DNA of 64,000 bases from positions 434,001-498,000 of the forward strand of contig NZ_RKRF01000007.1 in assembly GCF_003843875.1 (NCBI RefSeq). Reading direction: 5' to 3'. Shown here in pieces: positions 7,521 through 17,881 of the stretch. The notes beneath the pieces are model-generated. The model saw only the letters and a program-made list of their open reading frames with translations. It had not been told where the DNA came from and did not search any database. Source of the DNA: Aquisalibacillus elongatus. Lineage in GTDB: Bacteria; Bacillota; Bacilli; Bacillales; Alkalibacillaceae. The translations under genes were made by a program, and so were the position numbers. Numbering within the stretch: position 1 is the stretch's first letter; each line of letters begins with the position of its first letter.

Positions 7521-8408
7521 ATGGATGATGCCGTAAATGATTTTCTTCACTTTTTACAAATCGAAAAGGGATTAGCGACTAATTCCATTGCTTCTTATCG
7601 ACGGGATTTAAATCAATACAATCAATATATGAAAGAAGTTGAGGAGATTACTGATCCAGTTCTTATTGAAAGAGCTCATATACGCGCTTTTTTAAAATAC
7701 TTAGATGAAGCGGGGAAATCTTCATCTAGTTTAGCACGTATGATATCAACCCTAAGATCTTTTCATCGCTTCTTAATTCAAGAGTATGACTTAAGACACG
7801 ATGCAACTCTACATATTCATACACCGAAAAAAGAGCGTAAATTACCTCAAGTACTATCTAATCGAGATGTCGATAAGTTGTTAGATTTACCTGGTGATGA
7901 TCCACTTACGATACGTAATCGAGCCATGCTAGAGATGTTATATGCAACCGGTTTAAGAATTTCAGAATTATTATCGCTTAAGTTTAATGATTTGCATTTG
8001 TTAATGGGATTTGTAAGGGTTGTAGGTAAGGGAGGTAAAGAGCGCATTGTACCTCTCGGGAAGCATGCCCAGAAAGCATTAGAGGAGTATGTTGAATTTG
8101 CACGACCGACCTTTATAAAAAAGGAAAATGTAGATGCTTTATTCGTTAACCATAGAGGCTCTCCAATGTCCAGGCAAGGGTTTTGGAAAGTCTTGAAAAA
8201 AATCGCAGTGGAAAAAGGAATTAAAACGCCTTTGACACCGCATACATTAAGACATTCCTTTGCCACACATTTGTTAGAAAATGGTGCAGATTTACGTGCA
8301 GTTCAAGAAATGTTAGGCCATGCCGACATTTCAACGACTCAAATTTATACCCATGTTTCAAAAACTCGGATGAAAGATATTTATCAAAATTACCATCCAA
8401 GGGCATGA
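7521..8408 (+). CDS. xerD: tyrosine recombinase XerD
   Basis: A 295-residue site-specific tyrosine recombinase that, with XerC, resolves chromosome dimers at dif. The catalytic set is complete: Arg146 (TGLRISELL), Lys170 (VGKGGKER), His241 and Arg244 (HTLRHSFATH), His267 (LGHADISTTQIY) and nucleophile Tyr276. The N-terminal SAM-like core-binding domain covers residues 1-100. Of two adjacent ATGs the second (7521) is best spaced from AGGAGG. Length and position after fur fit XerD (RipX), and no phage or integron genes lie nearby, so it is the housekeeping enzyme. Confidence 0.92.
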   Translation: MDDAVNDFLHFLQIEKGLATNSIASYRRDLNQYNQYMKEVEEITDPVLIERAHIRAFLKYLDEAGKSSSSLARMISTLRSFHRFLIQEYDLRHDATLHIHTPKKERKLPQVLSNRDVDKLLDLPGDDPLTIRNRAMLEMLYATGLRISELLSLKFNDLHLLMGFVRVVGKGGKERIVPLGKHAQKALEEYVEFARPTFIKKENVDALFVNHRGSPMSRQGFWKVLKKIAVEKGIKTPLTPHTLRHSFATHLLENGADLRAVQEMLGHADISTTQIYTHVSKTRMKDIYQNYHPRA

Positions 8409-8477
8409 TATGTTATAGTTTTTTAATTGTGGGTACTTGTAATTTAGAATTTTGTATTTAACGGAGGTAGAATCATC

Positions 8478-9659
8478 ATGAACGAATCATTTAAACGCGT
8501 ATTTTTAGTAGTTATGGATTCAGTTGGAATTGGCGAAGCGCCAGATGCGAAAGACTTTAATGATGAAGGGGCGGACACATTAGGCCATATCGCTGAGCAT
8601 ATGCAAGGTCTGACGATGCCCAATATGGCATCATTAGGTCTGAGTAATATTAGAGAAATAAAAGGAATTAGCCCAGCTGAGCAACCAAAAGCTCATTATA
8701 CTAAAATGCAAGAAGCATCCGTTGGTAAGGATACGATGACTGGTCACTGGGAGATCATGGGCTTGCGTATGAACCAACCGTTCCGTACATTTCCAGAAGG
8801 TTTTCCGGATGATCTAGTTCAACAAATAGAAGAAAAAACAGGTCGTAAAGTAATTGGAAATAAACCAGCTTCTGGAACAAAGATTATTGAAGAGCTTGGT
8901 AAAGAACATATGGATACAGGTGCCTTAATTGTTTATACATCAGCAGACCCTGTTCTTCAAATTGCAGCACATGAGGAAGTAGTTCCTCTAGAAGAATTAT
9001 ATGAAATTTGTGAGACTGTTCGTGAGATGACGAAGGATGAACCGTACATGATTGGTCGAATTATCGCAAGACCATTCGTCGGGGAACCTGGAGACTTTAA
9101 TCGTACATCCAATCGTCATGATTATGCGTTAAAACCTTTTGGTAGAACCGTTATGAGTGAAATGAAAGATGAAAATTACGATGTCATTGCCTTAGGTAAA
9201 ATTAGTGACATTTATGACGGAGAAGGTATTACAGAAGCTATTCGTACAAAAGATAACAATGATGGTATGGATAAATTGTTAAACAGTTTAGATCAATCCT
9301 TCCATGGCCTTAGCTTCTTAAACCTTGTAGATTTTGATGCAAAATATGGACATCGTCGTGATCCGCAAGGCTATGGTGAAGCATTAGAAGAATTTGATCG
9401 TCAATTACCAGAAGTGTTGGACAAAATTGGGGATGAAGATCTACTAATAATTACTGCTGATCATGGGAACGACCCTATACACCACGGTACGGATCACACA
9501 CGTGAATATGTACCATTATTGGTGTATCACAATGGTATTAAAGAAGGTAAAGAACTACCACTTCGTCAAACTTTCTCAGATATCGGTGCGACGATTGCGG
9601 ACAACTTTGATGTTAAAGCACCAAAACACGGTCAAAGTTTCTTAGATGATATTAAGTAA
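8478..9659 (+). CDS. deoB: phosphopentomutase
   Basis: A 393-residue alkaline-phosphatase-superfamily enzyme interconverting (deoxy)ribose 1-phosphate and 5-phosphate. Metal-binding motifs are VMDSVGIGE near residues 12-20, ADHGND near the C-terminal third and GTDHTRE; the phosphorylated threonine lies in KDTMTGHWE near residue 86. GGAGG precedes the ATG by about 10 nt. It is the first gene of deoB-punA-pdp, spaced 14 and 15 bp, a nucleoside salvage operon also found next to xerD in B. subtilis (drm-pupG). Confidence 0.95.
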   Translation: MNESFKRVFLVVMDSVGIGEAPDAKDFNDEGADTLGHIAEHMQGLTMPNMASLGLSNIREIKGISPAEQPKAHYTKMQEASVGKDTMTGHWEIMGLRMNQPFRTFPEGFPDDLVQQIEEKTGRKVIGNKPASGTKIIEELGKEHMDTGALIVYTSADPVLQIAAHEEVVPLEELYEICETVREMTKDEPYMIGRIIARPFVGEPGDFNRTSNRHDYALKPFGRTVMSEMKDENYDVIALGKISDIYDGEGITEAIRTKDNNDGMDKLLNSLDQSFHGLSFLNLVDFDAKYGHRRDPQGYGEALEEFDRQLPEVLDKIGDEDLLIITADHGNDPIHHGTDHTREYVPLLVYHNGIKEGKELPLRQTFSDIGATIADNFDVKAPKHGQSFLDDIK

Positions 9660-9673
9660 AGGGAGTTATTATA

Positions 9674-10492
9674 GTGATTGAACAAATTAACGAAACTAAG
9701 TCTTATATTGAACAACAACTTAACGATTTCAAACCTGATATTGGACTTATCTTAGGCTCAGGTCTAGGGATTTTAGCAGATGAAATTGAAAACCCAACAA
9801 CGATTGCTTATAAAGAAATTCCGCACTTTCCAACTTCAACGGTATCTGGCCACAAAGGTCAATTAGTGATTGGAAACTTACAAGGCAAAAACGTCATCGC
9901 TATGCAAGGGCGCTTTCATTACTATGAAGGCTACGAAATGAATCAAGTGACATTTCCAGTGCGTGTCATGAAAGCGCTAGGTGTTGAAAAACTGGTTGTA
10001 ACTAATGCTGCTGGCGGAATTAATGAATCATTTAATCCAGGTGACTTAATGATCATTAATGATCATATCAATATGATGGGTGATAATCCTTTAATCGGCC
10101 CAAATGATGATGATTTAGGTCCACGATTCCCAGATATGTCACAAGCTTATAATCGTGAATTAATTCAATTAGCAAAGCAATGTGGCGAAGATTTAAACTT
10201 AGAATTACGTGAAGGGGTTTATGTTGGAAATACAGGTCCAACTTATGAAACAGGTAGTGAAGTTAAAATGCTTCGTACACTTGGCGGTGATGCGGTAGGC
10301 ATGTCGACAGTTCCAGAGGTTATTGTCGCGAACCATGCCGGAATAGACGTATTAGGTATTTCGTGTATTTCAAACATGGCTGCAGGAATTTTAGACCAAC
10401 CGTTATCACACGATGAAGTCATTGAGACGACTGAAAAAGTTCGTGAAGATTTCATTAAGCTTGTTAGACATGTAGTTGAAAAGATGAATTAA
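9674..10492 (+). CDS. punA: purine-nucleoside phosphorylase, trimeric (PNP-I) type
   Basis: A 272-residue enzyme that phosphorolyses inosine, guanosine and their deoxy forms, releasing (deoxy)ribose 1-phosphate for DeoB. Family motifs include [13 protein letters not shown] at the phosphate site, [24 protein letters not shown] and [15 protein letters not shown]. It starts with GTG behind GGGAG. The low-molecular-mass trimeric class (PupG of B. subtilis) is indicated rather than hexameric DeoD. Middle gene of the operon. Confidence 0.95.
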   Translation: MIEQINETKSYIEQQLNDFKPDIGLILGSGLGILADEIENPTTIAYKEIPHFPTSTVSGHKGQLVIGNLQGKNVIAMQGRFHYYEGYEMNQVTFPVRVMKALGVEKLVVTNAAGGINESFNPGDLMIINDHINMMGDNPLIGPNDDDLGPRFPDMSQAYNRELIQLAKQCGEDLNLELREGVYVGNTGPTYETGSEVKMLRTLGGDAVGMSTVPEVIVANHAGIDVLGISCISNMAAGILDQPLSHDEVIETTEKVREDFIKLVRHVVEKMN

Positions 10493-10507
10493 ATGGAGTG
10501 TTAAAGT

Positions 10508-11812
10508 ATGAGAATGTACGATATTATTGCCAAGAAAAGAGACGGTCAACCACTTACTCAGGAAGAAATTGATTTCTTTATTGAAGGTTATACAAATGGG
10601 AGTATACCAGATTATCAAGTCAGTGCACTTGCAATGGCAGTATTCTTCCAAGACATGAATGAAGAAGAACGAGCAGCAATAACTATGGCAATGGTTCATT
10701 CTGGTGATACCATTGATTTATCCGACATTAATGGTATCAAAGTAGATAAACATTCAACTGGTGGAGTAGGCGATACAACGACACTAGTATTAGCTCCGTT
10801 AGTTGCTTCAGTTGGTGTGCCAGTAGCTAAAATGAGTGGTCGTGGCTTAGGACATACGGGTGGTACGATAGACAAACTAGAATCTGTTCCTGGATTCCAT
10901 GTTGAGATCTCAAGTGAAGAATTTGTAAACTTAGTGAACCAAAATCAAATTGCGGTTATTGGTCAGACAGGCAATCTAACGCCTGCTGATAAGAAACTAT
11001 ACGGTCTTAGAGACGTAACAGCCACTGTCAATTCGATTCCGTTAATCGCAAGCTCCATTATGAGTAAGAAAATCGCTTCAGGAGCAGACGCAATTGTTTT
11101 AGATGTTAAAACGGGTGCAGGTGCGTTTATGAAATCAAAAGAAGAAGCCGAAGAACTTGCTAAAGCTATGGTGTCAATCGGAAACAATGTTGGGCGTCAA
11201 ACAATGGCCGTCATTAGTGATATGAGTCAACCACTAGGCTTAGCAATTGGTAATGGATTAGAAGTTCAAGAGGCTATTGATACGTTAAAAGGTCAAGGTC
11301 CAGAAGATCTAACAGAGTTATCCTTAACACTTGGAAGTCAAATGGTTGTATTAGGTGGTAAAGCAAATACGCTAGAAGAAGCGAGATCAATGCTTGAAGA
11401 CAATATGAAAAATGGGAAAGCTATTCAAAAGCTAAAAGATTTCTTATCTGCTCAAGGTGGAGATGCAAGCGTTGTCGACCATCCCGAACGCCTACCTGTA
11501 GCATCACAAACATTTGATTTAGAAGCCAAAGAAGCAGGTTATATTCATGAGATCGTAGCAGATGAAATTGGTCATGCAGCTATGATGCTAGGGGCAGGAC
11601 GAGAGACCAAAGAATCTGAAATTGATTTGTCTGTAGGGCTTGTATTAAATAAAAAAGTAGGCGATTATGTTGAAAAAGGCGAGTCTATTTTAACAATCCA
11701 TGCTAATACATCAGAAGTTGAATTAGTTAAAGAAAAATTGTATAACAATATAACGATTAAATCTGGCAACATAGACAAACCTCAACTTGTTTATCAAATC
11801 ATTAGTGAATAA
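10508..11812 (+). CDS. pdp: pyrimidine-nucleoside phosphorylase
   Basis: A 434-residue thymidine/pyrimidine nucleoside phosphorylase family protein. The phosphate-binding KHSTGGVGD near residue 80 and the family signature [17 protein letters not shown] near 110-126 are intact, and the C-terminal PYNP domain is present. Cleavage of uridine and thymidine yields pentose 1-phosphate for DeoB. The presence of pdp with deoB and punA joins purine and pyrimidine salvage in one operon; B. subtilis keeps pdp in a separate dra-nupC-pdp operon. A strong terminator closes the unit. Confidence 0.95.
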   Translation: MRMYDIIAKKRDGQPLTQEEIDFFIEGYTNGSIPDYQVSALAMAVFFQDMNEEERAAITMAMVHSGDTIDLSDINGIKVDKHSTGGVGDTTTLVLAPLVASVGVPVAKMSGRGLGHTGGTIDKLESVPGFHVEISSEEFVNLVNQNQIAVIGQTGNLTPADKKLYGLRDVTATVNSIPLIASSIMSKKIASGADAIVLDVKTGAGAFMKSKEEAEELAKAMVSIGNNVGRQTMAVISDMSQPLGLAIGNGLEVQEAIDTLKGQGPEDLTELSLTLGSQMVVLGGKANTLEEARSMLEDNMKNGKAIQKLKDFLSAQGGDASVVDHPERLPVASQTFDLEAKEAGYIHEIVADEIGHAAMMLGAGRETKESEIDLSVGLVLNKKVGDYVEKGESILTIHANTSEVELVKEKLYNNITIKSGNIDKPQLVYQIISE

Positions 11813-11828
11813 TAAGTAACCATTATGA

Positions 11829-11879
11829 GACTGTTCTTGACGTCATCACAATAAGTGACGTTAAGAACAGTCTTTTTTT
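11829..11879 (+). terminator. terminator of deoB-punA-pdp
   Basis: GACTGTTCTT (11829-11838) pairs with AAGAACAGTC (11863-11872); the stem extends through ACGTCA/TGACGT with one bulge and is followed by seven T. Confidence 0.92.
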
Positions 11880-11968
11880 ATATTCCAAACAAATAATGTC
11901 ATTAAATATTTGTAATAAAAATTAAGACCTTGGAAAAAATATGAAACATGAAATGGAGGGAATTGAAG

Positions 11969-13126
11969 ATGAAGAAAGTTATATCATGTTTACTAATTTT
12001 TACTCTATTGTTCCCTAGTTACAGTTTGTTTGCTGAGGAACAAGAAACGGCGAAACTGACAACTTCTGCTCAATCTGCATTATTAATGGAAGCGGACACA
12101 GGTGAAATATTATATAAGGAAAACGAAACGAAAAAGCTTCCGCCGGCTAGTATGACAAAAGTTATGACGATGTTATTAATCATGGAAGCTTTAGATGAAG
12201 GAACGTTAAAACTTGATGAAAACGTAAGGATTAGTGAACACGCTGCGTCAATGGGAGGTACGCAAATATATTTAGAACCCTTTGAAGAGATGAGTGTACA
12301 AGATCTGTTAAAAAGTGTAGCCGTTGCTTCAGCAAATGATGCGTCAGTGGCTCTTGCTGAACGTATTTCTGTTACCGAAGAAGCTTTTGTAGAACAAATG
12401 AATGAAAAAGCAAAAGCACTTGGGCTAAAGGATACAAACTTCGTAAATGCTACAGGTCTACCAGCTGATAATCACTATACAACAGCAAAGGATATGGCGG
12501 TTATGGCTAAGGCATTGTTAGGGTATGAAGAGATAACGGAATACACTAAAATCTACGAAGATTACTTACGAAAAGGTAGTGAAGATGAGTTTTGGTTAGT
12601 AAATACAAACAAATTAGTGCGCTTTTATGATGGAGTAGATGGATTAAAGACAGGATATACTTCTAAAGCTAAATATTGTTTAACGGCAACGGCTAAACGG
12701 GATGATATGAGAGTCATTGCAGTTGTTATGGGAGCTGAAACTTCAAAAGATCGGAATAAGGAAATCTCTAATTTATTGGATTATGCTTTTGGTCATTACG
12801 ATATTGAGAGGCTTTACAGCAAGAATGAAGCCATTTTTGAATGGGAACCGCTCAAATCAAGACAAAAGATTACAGCTTCTCCTAAACACAACATATCACT
12901 ATTACTAAAAAAGGGAGAATCCATTGAGGATTATCAAACCGAAATCGTGAAAGAAAATGTAAATCAGTGGCCGGTTCAAAAAGGGGATGTGGTTGGTAAG
13001 ATTAAAATTATGAAAGATGAAAACACAGTATCTGAGTATCCTTTGGTTATTAATCAAGATGTCAAAGACGCTAACCTTTGGAATTTGTGGAAAAAGACTC
13101 TAAGATCAATCCACCAAGGTAAATAA
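11969..13126 (+). CDS. dacF: D-alanyl-D-alanine carboxypeptidase DacF
   Basis: A 385-residue low-molecular-mass penicillin-binding protein. A signal peptide covers about residues 1-22. Active-site motifs are Ser61-x-x-Lys64 (SMTK), Ser121-Ala-Asn123 (SAN) and Lys227-Thr-Gly229 (KTG). The C-terminal PBP5 beta domain follows, ending in a basic amphipathic stretch that may anchor it to the membrane. The start ATG at 11969 follows GGAGGGAATTGAAG; an earlier ATG at 11948 precedes that ribosome site. It lies directly upstream of spoIIAA, as in B. subtilis, where it is a forespore protein trimming cortex cross-links. Confidence 0.92.
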   Translation: MKKVISCLLIFTLLFPSYSLFAEEQETAKLTTSAQSALLMEADTGEILYKENETKKLPPASMTKVMTMLLIMEALDEGTLKLDENVRISEHAASMGGTQIYLEPFEEMSVQDLLKSVAVASANDASVALAERISVTEEAFVEQMNEKAKALGLKDTNFVNATGLPADNHYTTAKDMAVMAKALLGYEEITEYTKIYEDYLRKGSEDEFWLVNTNKLVRFYDGVDGLKTGYTSKAKYCLTATAKRDDMRVIAVVMGAETSKDRNKEISNLLDYAFGHYDIERLYSKNEAIFEWEPLKSRQKITASPKHNISLLLKKGESIEDYQTEIVKENVNQWPVQKGDVVGKIKIMKDENTVSEYPLVINQDVKDANLWNLWKKTLRSIHQGK

Positions 13127-13157
13127 ATAGTCGAAACATAACTAGTTTTGTCTATTA

Positions 13158-13187
13158 GCAGGAATATACAAGGAAAAGAAAGAAAGA
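13158..13187 (+). promoter_or_regulatory. candidate sigma-H promoter for spoIIA
   Basis: GCAGGAATA at 13158-13166 fits the sigma-H -35 consensus RNAGGAWWW fully. After 12 bp AAAGAAAGA (13179-13187) is a partial match to RNNGAATWW. Known spoIIA promoters are sigma-H/Spo0A controlled, which raises the plausibility; the -10 match is weak. Confidence 0.45.
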
Positions 13188-13226
13188 CTCAATAGCTTAA
13201 TTTCAATTTGTAAGGAGGAAAAAGCG

Positions 13227-13580
13227 TTGAGTCTTATTTCACATTTTGAAAAGAGAGAAGATGTATTGTTAGTAAGGCTTGTGGGTGAGTTAGATCACCA
13301 TGAGGCGGAACGGTTGAAAGATGAATGGAAAGGGCAATTAAACGATTCAAACATTAAGCATGTTGTCGTTAATCTAGAGAAGTTATCCTTTATGGATTCG
13401 TCTGGATTAGGCGTATTTTTAGGCCGTTACAAAGAAGTAAAACAACAAAACGGTGAAATGGTTGTATGTTCATATAACCAGGCTATTAAACGATTATTTG
13501 AGCTGTCAGGCTTATTCAAGCTTGTTCGAACAGCTAACGATGAAGAAGCGGCTCTTGAGCGTTTGGGGGTGGCTTCATGA
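13227..13580 (+). CDS. spoIIAA: anti-sigma-F factor antagonist
   Basis: A 117-residue STAS-domain protein. Ser58 in [10 protein letters not shown] is the residue phosphorylated by SpoIIAB; dephosphorylation by SpoIIE lets SpoIIAA release sigma-F. It begins with TTG at 13227, 8 nt after AAGGAGG. The stop codon overlaps the start of spoIIAB (ATGA), a sign of translational coupling that helps hold the AA:AB ratio. Confidence 0.96.
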   Translation: MSLISHFEKREDVLLVRLVGELDHHEAERLKDEWKGQLNDSNIKHVVVNLEKLSFMDSSGLGVFLGRYKEVKQQNGEMVVCSYNQAIKRLFELSGLFKLVRTANDEEAALERLGVAS

Positions 13581-14020
13581 ATAATTACATGAAAGTTGAT
13601 TTTTCCGCAAAAAGTGAAAATGAATCTTTTGCTAGGGTGACGGTTGCTTCTTTTATTGCTCAATTAGACCCGACAGTTGATGAATTAACGGAAATTAAAA
13701 CGGTGGTGTCAGAAGCAGTTACAAATGCAATCATCCATGGATATGAAGAATCTGAAGAAGGCCTCGTAACTCTAGAATGTTCAATCGTAAATAGTGAGGT
13801 CGAACTTAAAATTATGGACCATGGACGGGGAATTGAAGATGTAGATGAAGCCGTTCAACCAATGTATACTTCAAAACCTGAATTAGAACGATCAGGTATG
13901 GGCTTTACAATTATGGAGAACTTTATGGATGATCTGACGATAGACTCTCAAGTTGGCTATGGAACCACCGTAAGGCTAAAAAAGAAGTTCAATCAAAACG
14001 AAACCGCCTCCCATAGGTGA
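13577..14020 (+). CDS. spoIIAB: anti-sigma-F factor, serine kinase
   Basis: A 147-residue GHKL-fold kinase and anti-sigma factor that binds sigma-F in the predivisional cell and phosphorylates SpoIIAA. The N box [11 protein letters not shown] has Glu46 and Asn50; the G1 box is DHGRGI (81-86) and the G2 box RSGMGFTIM (106-114). Overlaps spoIIAA by four bases and is followed by sigF after four bases. Confidence 0.96.
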   Translation: MNNYMKVDFSAKSENESFARVTVASFIAQLDPTVDELTEIKTVVSEAVTNAIIHGYEESEEGLVTLECSIVNSEVELKIMDHGRGIEDVDEAVQPMYTSKPELERSGMGFTIMENFMDDLTIDSQVGYGTTVRLKKKFNQNETASHR

Positions 14021-14024
14021 TGCT

Positions 14025-14777
14025 ATGAGCAAAAACGGTAAAGTAAAAGAGGAGCAAGCATTATCACCTGAACAAGTTAGGGAATTGATTGAACGAAGTC
14101 AATCTGGCGATGAAGCAGCTCGAGATGAACTAGTTAAACGTAATCAACGCCTGGTGTGGTCTGTTGTCCAACGGTTTTTAAATAGAGGGTATGAAGCGGA
14201 CGATTTATTTCAAATTGGATGTATTGGTTTGATTAAATCGATTGATAAGTTTGACCTATCGTACGATGTGAAGTTCTCAACATATGCAGTGCCTATGATT
14301 ATAGGGGAGATTCAACGTTTTATTCGGGATGACGGCTCAATTAAAATAAGTCGTTCTTTAAAAGAATTAAATAATAAAATTAAAGCGCATATGGAGGAGT
14401 ACTCTAAGCAGAATGGACGTTCTCCTTCCATATCAGAAGTTAGTGAAGCCTTAGATATTCCTAAGGAAGATATCATTATGGCACTTGAAGCTAACCAAAA
14501 TCCACATTCAATTCATGAAACCGTATTTGAAAACGAAGGTGATCCAATTACGCTTATGGATCAAATAGCAGAAAAAGACTCTAGCTGGTTTGAACATATT
14601 GCGTTAAAAGAAGCAATCCGTCAGTTGAGTCCAAGGGAACGACTAATTATTTACTTAAGATATTTCAAGGATCAAACACAAGCGGAAGTGGCCAAGCGAT
14701 TAAACATATCACAAGTTCAAGTCTCACGGCTTGAGAAAAATATACTAAAAGATATGGGGCATTTACTGAATAAATAG
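14025..14777 (+). CDS. sigF: forespore RNA polymerase sigma factor F
   Basis: A 250-residue sigma-70 family factor of the SigF/SigG/SigB group. Region 2 carries LVWSVVQRFLNRGYEADDLFQIGCIGLIKSI-type core-binding sequence, followed by region 3 and a region 4 helix-turn-helix ending QAEVAKRLNISQVQVSRLEK. The ribosome site AGGTGAT overlaps the end of spoIIAB. Third gene of the classical spoIIA operon. It directs early forespore transcription, for which dacF, spoIIQ and spoIIIG are known targets in B. subtilis. Confidence 0.96.
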   Translation: MSKNGKVKEEQALSPEQVRELIERSQSGDEAARDELVKRNQRLVWSVVQRFLNRGYEADDLFQIGCIGLIKSIDKFDLSYDVKFSTYAVPMIIGEIQRFIRDDGSIKISRSLKELNNKIKAHMEEYSKQNGRSPSISEVSEALDIPKEDIIMALEANQNPHSIHETVFENEGDPITLMDQIAEKDSSWFEHIALKEAIRQLSPRERLIIYLRYFKDQTQAEVAKRLNISQVQVSRLEKNILKDMGHLLNK

Positions 14778-14825
14778 TAATGGTTTAAAGATGTATTTAC
14801 GAGTAAAAAGCAAGAATAATCATGA

Positions 14826-14867
14826 CCGTACAATGATTAAAACGATTGGTTCATTGTACGGTTTTTT
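14826..14867 (+). terminator. spoIIA operon terminator
   Basis: CCGTACAATGA (14826-14836) pairs with TCATTGTACGG (14851-14861), followed by six T. Confidence 0.92.
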
Positions 14868-15003
14868 ATTATGGTTATTTTCTGTAGTTTCAAGCTCTTT
14901 TTTTATTTTCAACATACATTTTAAAGAATGTAATGTACATAATACATGATAGAGCGATGGCTATATATGTATGGAAAGGAAATATTGTAACGGGGTGGAT
15001 GAG

Positions 15004-15627
15004 ATGACACGAGTGATTTATATCAGATTAAAACCAAAGCAAGTCGTACAAATGGGTCAACAAATTCACCTCAATGATATTGCCTGGATTAGCACGAATA
15101 ATGTAGATGTGAAAAAGAAACTTTCAACCCTTTATCTACACACAGTCACAAAAGATGATCAAACTTATAAAGTTTTCGATTTGTTTAACATAATTGAGCG
15201 AATCCACACTTTATACCCTGAAATCGAAATAGAGTCAGTCGGGGCTTCACAAGCAATTTTAGTGATCTATCAACCTAAACCAAAAGTTTACCCCTTATAT
15301 GTACTTTTCATTTGGCTATTACTTTTTGTAGGTGCAGCTATGGCGATTATGAACTTTCACTTTGACGTAAGTATGGAAGAAGTACAGTCATCATTACACA
15401 ACATGATGTCGTCTGCAGATCATAAAAACCGCAGCGTATTGTGGCTACAAATTCCTTATTCGATAGGCTTGGGGCTTGGCATGATTTTATTTTTTAATCA
15501 TTTTTTCAAAAAACGATTCAATGAAGAACCAAGTCCGTTAGAAGTTGAGATGTTTAACTACGATCAGGACCTACACCACTATGTATCTTTTAATGAGAAT
15601 GAGCTGAATAAAGAAGATGACCGTTAG
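15004..15627 (+). CDS. spoVAA: stage V sporulation protein AA
   Basis: A 207-residue membrane-associated protein, the first of the spoVA operon, whose products take up dipicolinic acid into the forespore and release it in germination. The N-terminal ~95 residues are soluble; two hydrophobic segments lie near 98-118 and 150-172. The ATG at 15004 follows GGGGTGGATGAG, and the resulting length is almost exactly that of B. subtilis SpoVAA; an in-frame ATG at 14971 would add 11 residues. A sigma-G promoter is expected; none was clear. Confidence 0.92.
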   Translation: MTRVIYIRLKPKQVVQMGQQIHLNDIAWISTNNVDVKKKLSTLYLHTVTKDDQTYKVFDLFNIIERIHTLYPEIEIESVGASQAILVIYQPKPKVYPLYVLFIWLLLFVGAAMAIMNFHFDVSMEEVQSSLHNMMSSADHKNRSVLWLQIPYSIGLGLGMILFFNHFFKKRFNEEPSPLEVEMFNYDQDLHHYVSFNENELNKEDDR

Positions 15628-16036
15628 TCATGTTGTTGAGATGTTTGTCGGCTTAGCCGGAGGATTGGCTGTAGGGTCGGGTTTTGTAGCTTTCATTACC
15701 GTTTTAGGGATTATTCCAAGGCTGGTTCAATTAAGTAAATCAAAACCTTTTTTACAGTTTTATGAGTGGGCAGTCATATTAGGTGCATTATTTGGTATTT
15801 TTCTGTCTTTTTCTCATTTGACTTTCAACCTCCCAATAGTATTTGAAATGATTTGGGGTTTGTTACATGGAATATTTATCGGAATGCTTGCAGCAGCTTT
15901 AACTGAAGTATTAAACGTATTTCCCATAATGGCAAAACGAATGAAGTTAAATGAAAAAATTGAATTGTTAGTGCTAGCCATCGTGTTTGGTAAGATAATT
16001 GGCTCTTTATTTCAATGGATTATATATGTGAGGTAG
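15617..16036 (+). CDS. spoVAB: stage V sporulation protein AB
   Basis: A 139-residue integral membrane protein with four to five hydrophobic segments (about residues 8-30, 48-70, 75-100, 112-138). It overlaps spoVAA by 11 bases, consistent with coupled translation. Function within the SpoVA channel is not individually assigned. The ribosome site is weak, as expected for a coupled gene. Confidence 0.92.
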   Translation: MTVSHVVEMFVGLAGGLAVGSGFVAFITVLGIIPRLVQLSKSKPFLQFYEWAVILGALFGIFLSFSHLTFNLPIVFEMIWGLLHGIFIGMLAAALTEVLNVFPIMAKRMKLNEKIELLVLAIVFGKIIGSLFQWIIYVR

Positions 16037-16045
16037 GGAAAACGA

Positions 16046-16492
16046 ATGATTACAAAAGATAATTACGCCAGTGAAGTCAAAAAATATCAACCAAAACCCA
16101 AACTATTACGTAATTGTATTAAAGCGTTTTTAGTTGGTGGATTAATATGTGCTATTGGCCAAGGGCTCACATTTTTTTATATTGAAGTTTTTGGTTTTAC
16201 TGAAAAAACGGCAGGAAATCCAACTGTTACTACTTTAATACTTATAGCAGCTATCCTTACTGGTTTTGGCGTTTACGATAAAATTGGACAATTTGCAGGT
16301 GCAGGTTCAGCTGTTCCGGTGACTGGTTTTGCCAATTCCATAGCCAGCGCTGCTCTGGAACACAAAAGTGAAGGCATCGTATTAGGGATTGCGACTAATA
16401 TGTTTAAATTAGCAGGATCAGTGATCGTTTTTGGTGCCGTATCTGCATATGTTGTTGGCTTAATTCGTTATTTAGTAGAACAGTTTTTATAA
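16046..16492 (+). CDS. spoVAC: stage V sporulation protein AC
   Basis: A 148-residue membrane protein, the component reported in B. subtilis to behave as a mechanosensitive DPA channel. Hydrophobic segments lie near 30-50, 60-80, 85-105 and 120-145. The motif YDKIGQFAGAGSAVPVTGFANSI is shared in modified form with SpoVAE further down ([22 protein letters not shown]), showing the two are paralogues. A TAGGGA ribosome site precedes the ATG. Confidence 0.95.
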   Translation: MITKDNYASEVKKYQPKPKLLRNCIKAFLVGGLICAIGQGLTFFYIEVFGFTEKTAGNPTVTTLILIAAILTGFGVYDKIGQFAGAGSAVPVTGFANSIASAALEHKSEGIVLGIATNMFKLAGSVIVFGAVSAYVVGLIRYLVEQFL

Positions 16493-16510
16493 CTAAGGGT
16501 GAATAACATC

Positions 16511-17518
16511 ATGAAAATAGGAAAAAATTCTTGGCAATTTAATCAAGGTGTTTATATTCAATCATCAGCAACCGTTACTGGTCCAAAAGAAAAGCAAGGT
16601 CCATTAGGTGAAACCTTTGATTATTCTTTTGAAGATCTTCATTGTGAAGCATCAACTTGGGAAGGTGCAGAACAAGCACTGTTAACGAAATCAATTGATA
16701 TTTGTATGGGTAAGACTAATATGCGTGAAGATGCGATTGATTTATTTATAAGTGGTGACTTACTCAATCAAAATGTGACATCAAATTATGTAGCACGAAA
16801 TATTGAGTCACCATTTTTATGTGTATTTGGAGCTTGTTCAACATCCATGGAAGCTTTAGCAATCGGATCTTCATTAGTCGATAGTGGAAATTGTAAAAAT
16901 GTACTGGCTAGCACAAGTAGTCATTATTCAACAGCAGAACGTCAATTTCGATATCCAACAGAATACGGTGGACAAAAGCCTGATACAGCAACAACAACTG
17001 TTACTGGCGCTGGGACACTGTTGATTAATAATGAACCTTCAGATATTCAAATCGAAGGTGCAACGATTGGGCGAGTTATTGATTATGGTATGAATGATCC
17101 ACTAGATATGGGCTCAGCTATGGCACCTGCTGCAGCTGATACGATTGTTCAGCATCTTAAAGACTTTGGCCGAGACCCTTCAGATTATGATCTTATTTTA
17201 ACGGGTGACCTATCTAGTGTTGGTTCACCAATTGTAAAAAAAATGACCGAGCAATCAGGTTATGATATGGAAGGTATTCATCGAGATTGTGGTTTAATGG
17301 TTTACCAAGCGAACCAACAAGTTTTCTCAGGTGGTAGCGGTTGTGCATGCTCAGCTGTCGTTACTTATGGTTATATTATTCAACAATTAAAACAAAATAA
17401 GCTTAAAAAAGTGCTTGTTGTTGCGACTGGTGCACTACTTAGTCCAACCATTGTTCAGCAAAAAGAGACCATTCCATGTATTGCACACGGCGTGGTGTTA
17501 CAAAGGGTTGATGTATAA
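16511..17518 (+). CDS. spoVAD: stage V sporulation protein AD
   Basis: A 335-residue soluble protein with a thiolase-like fold that binds dipicolinic acid on the inner spore membrane. The thiolase-like segment [15 protein letters not shown] is recognisable. The ATG at 16511 is preferred; the GTG at 16499 is part of the AAGGGTG ribosome-site region. It lies between spoVAC and spoVAE as in other Bacilli. Confidence 0.95.
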   Translation: MKIGKNSWQFNQGVYIQSSATVTGPKEKQGPLGETFDYSFEDLHCEASTWEGAEQALLTKSIDICMGKTNMREDAIDLFISGDLLNQNVTSNYVARNIESPFLCVFGACSTSMEALAIGSSLVDSGNCKNVLASTSSHYSTAERQFRYPTEYGGQKPDTATTTVTGAGTLLINNEPSDIQIEGATIGRVIDYGMNDPLDMGSAMAPAAADTIVQHLKDFGRDPSDYDLILTGDLSSVGSPIVKKMTEQSGYDMEGIHRDCGLMVYQANQQVFSGGSGCACSAVVTYGYIIQQLKQNKLKKVLVVATGALLSPTIVQQKETIPCIAHGVVLQRVDV

Positions 17519-17519
17519 A

Positions 17520-17876
17520 ATGTTTATGGATTTTTTCTGGGCTTTTGTAGTTGGCGGATCTATATGTGTTGTCGGTCAAATTGTATTAGATGTTTTTAAA
17601 TTAACCCCAGCTCATGTGATGTCTTCGTTCGTCGTGGCAGGAGCAGTTTTAGATGGTTTTAATCTATATGATAAATTAATTGAATTCGCCGGAGCCGGTG
17701 CAACTGTGCCAATTACAAGTTTTGGTCATTCATTACTTCATGGAGCTATGACACAAGCAGAAGAGCATGGGTTTATCGGTGTATCAGTTGGGATATTTCA
17801 GTTGACATCAGCCGGTATTGCTTCAGCTATTCTATTTGGATTTATTGTCGCATTAATCTTCAAACCTAAAGGATGA
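17520..17876 (+). CDS. spoVAE: stage V sporulation protein AE (AEb type)
   Basis: A 118-residue membrane protein paralogous to SpoVAC, corresponding to SpoVAEB of B. subtilis. Start codons are ambiguous: ATG at 17520 lies about 10 nt from the AAAGGG-based ribosome site and is preferred over ATG at 17511, which is too close. The longer frame opening at 17415 lies inside spoVAD and is spurious. Three to four hydrophobic segments fill the protein. No spoVAEA gene (the ~200-residue soluble partner) follows. Confidence 0.92.
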   Translation: MFMDFFWAFVVGGSICVVGQIVLDVFKLTPAHVMSSFVVAGAVLDGFNLYDKLIEFAGAGATVPITSFGHSLLHGAMTQAEEHGFIGVSVGIFQLTSAGIASAILFGFIVALIFKPKG

Positions 17877-17881
17877 GCCTA

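Noticed and set aside
7847..8406. Reverse-strand frames of 139 and 61 codons opposite xerD
   Set aside because: They mirror the complete XerD reading frame and have no ribosome site.
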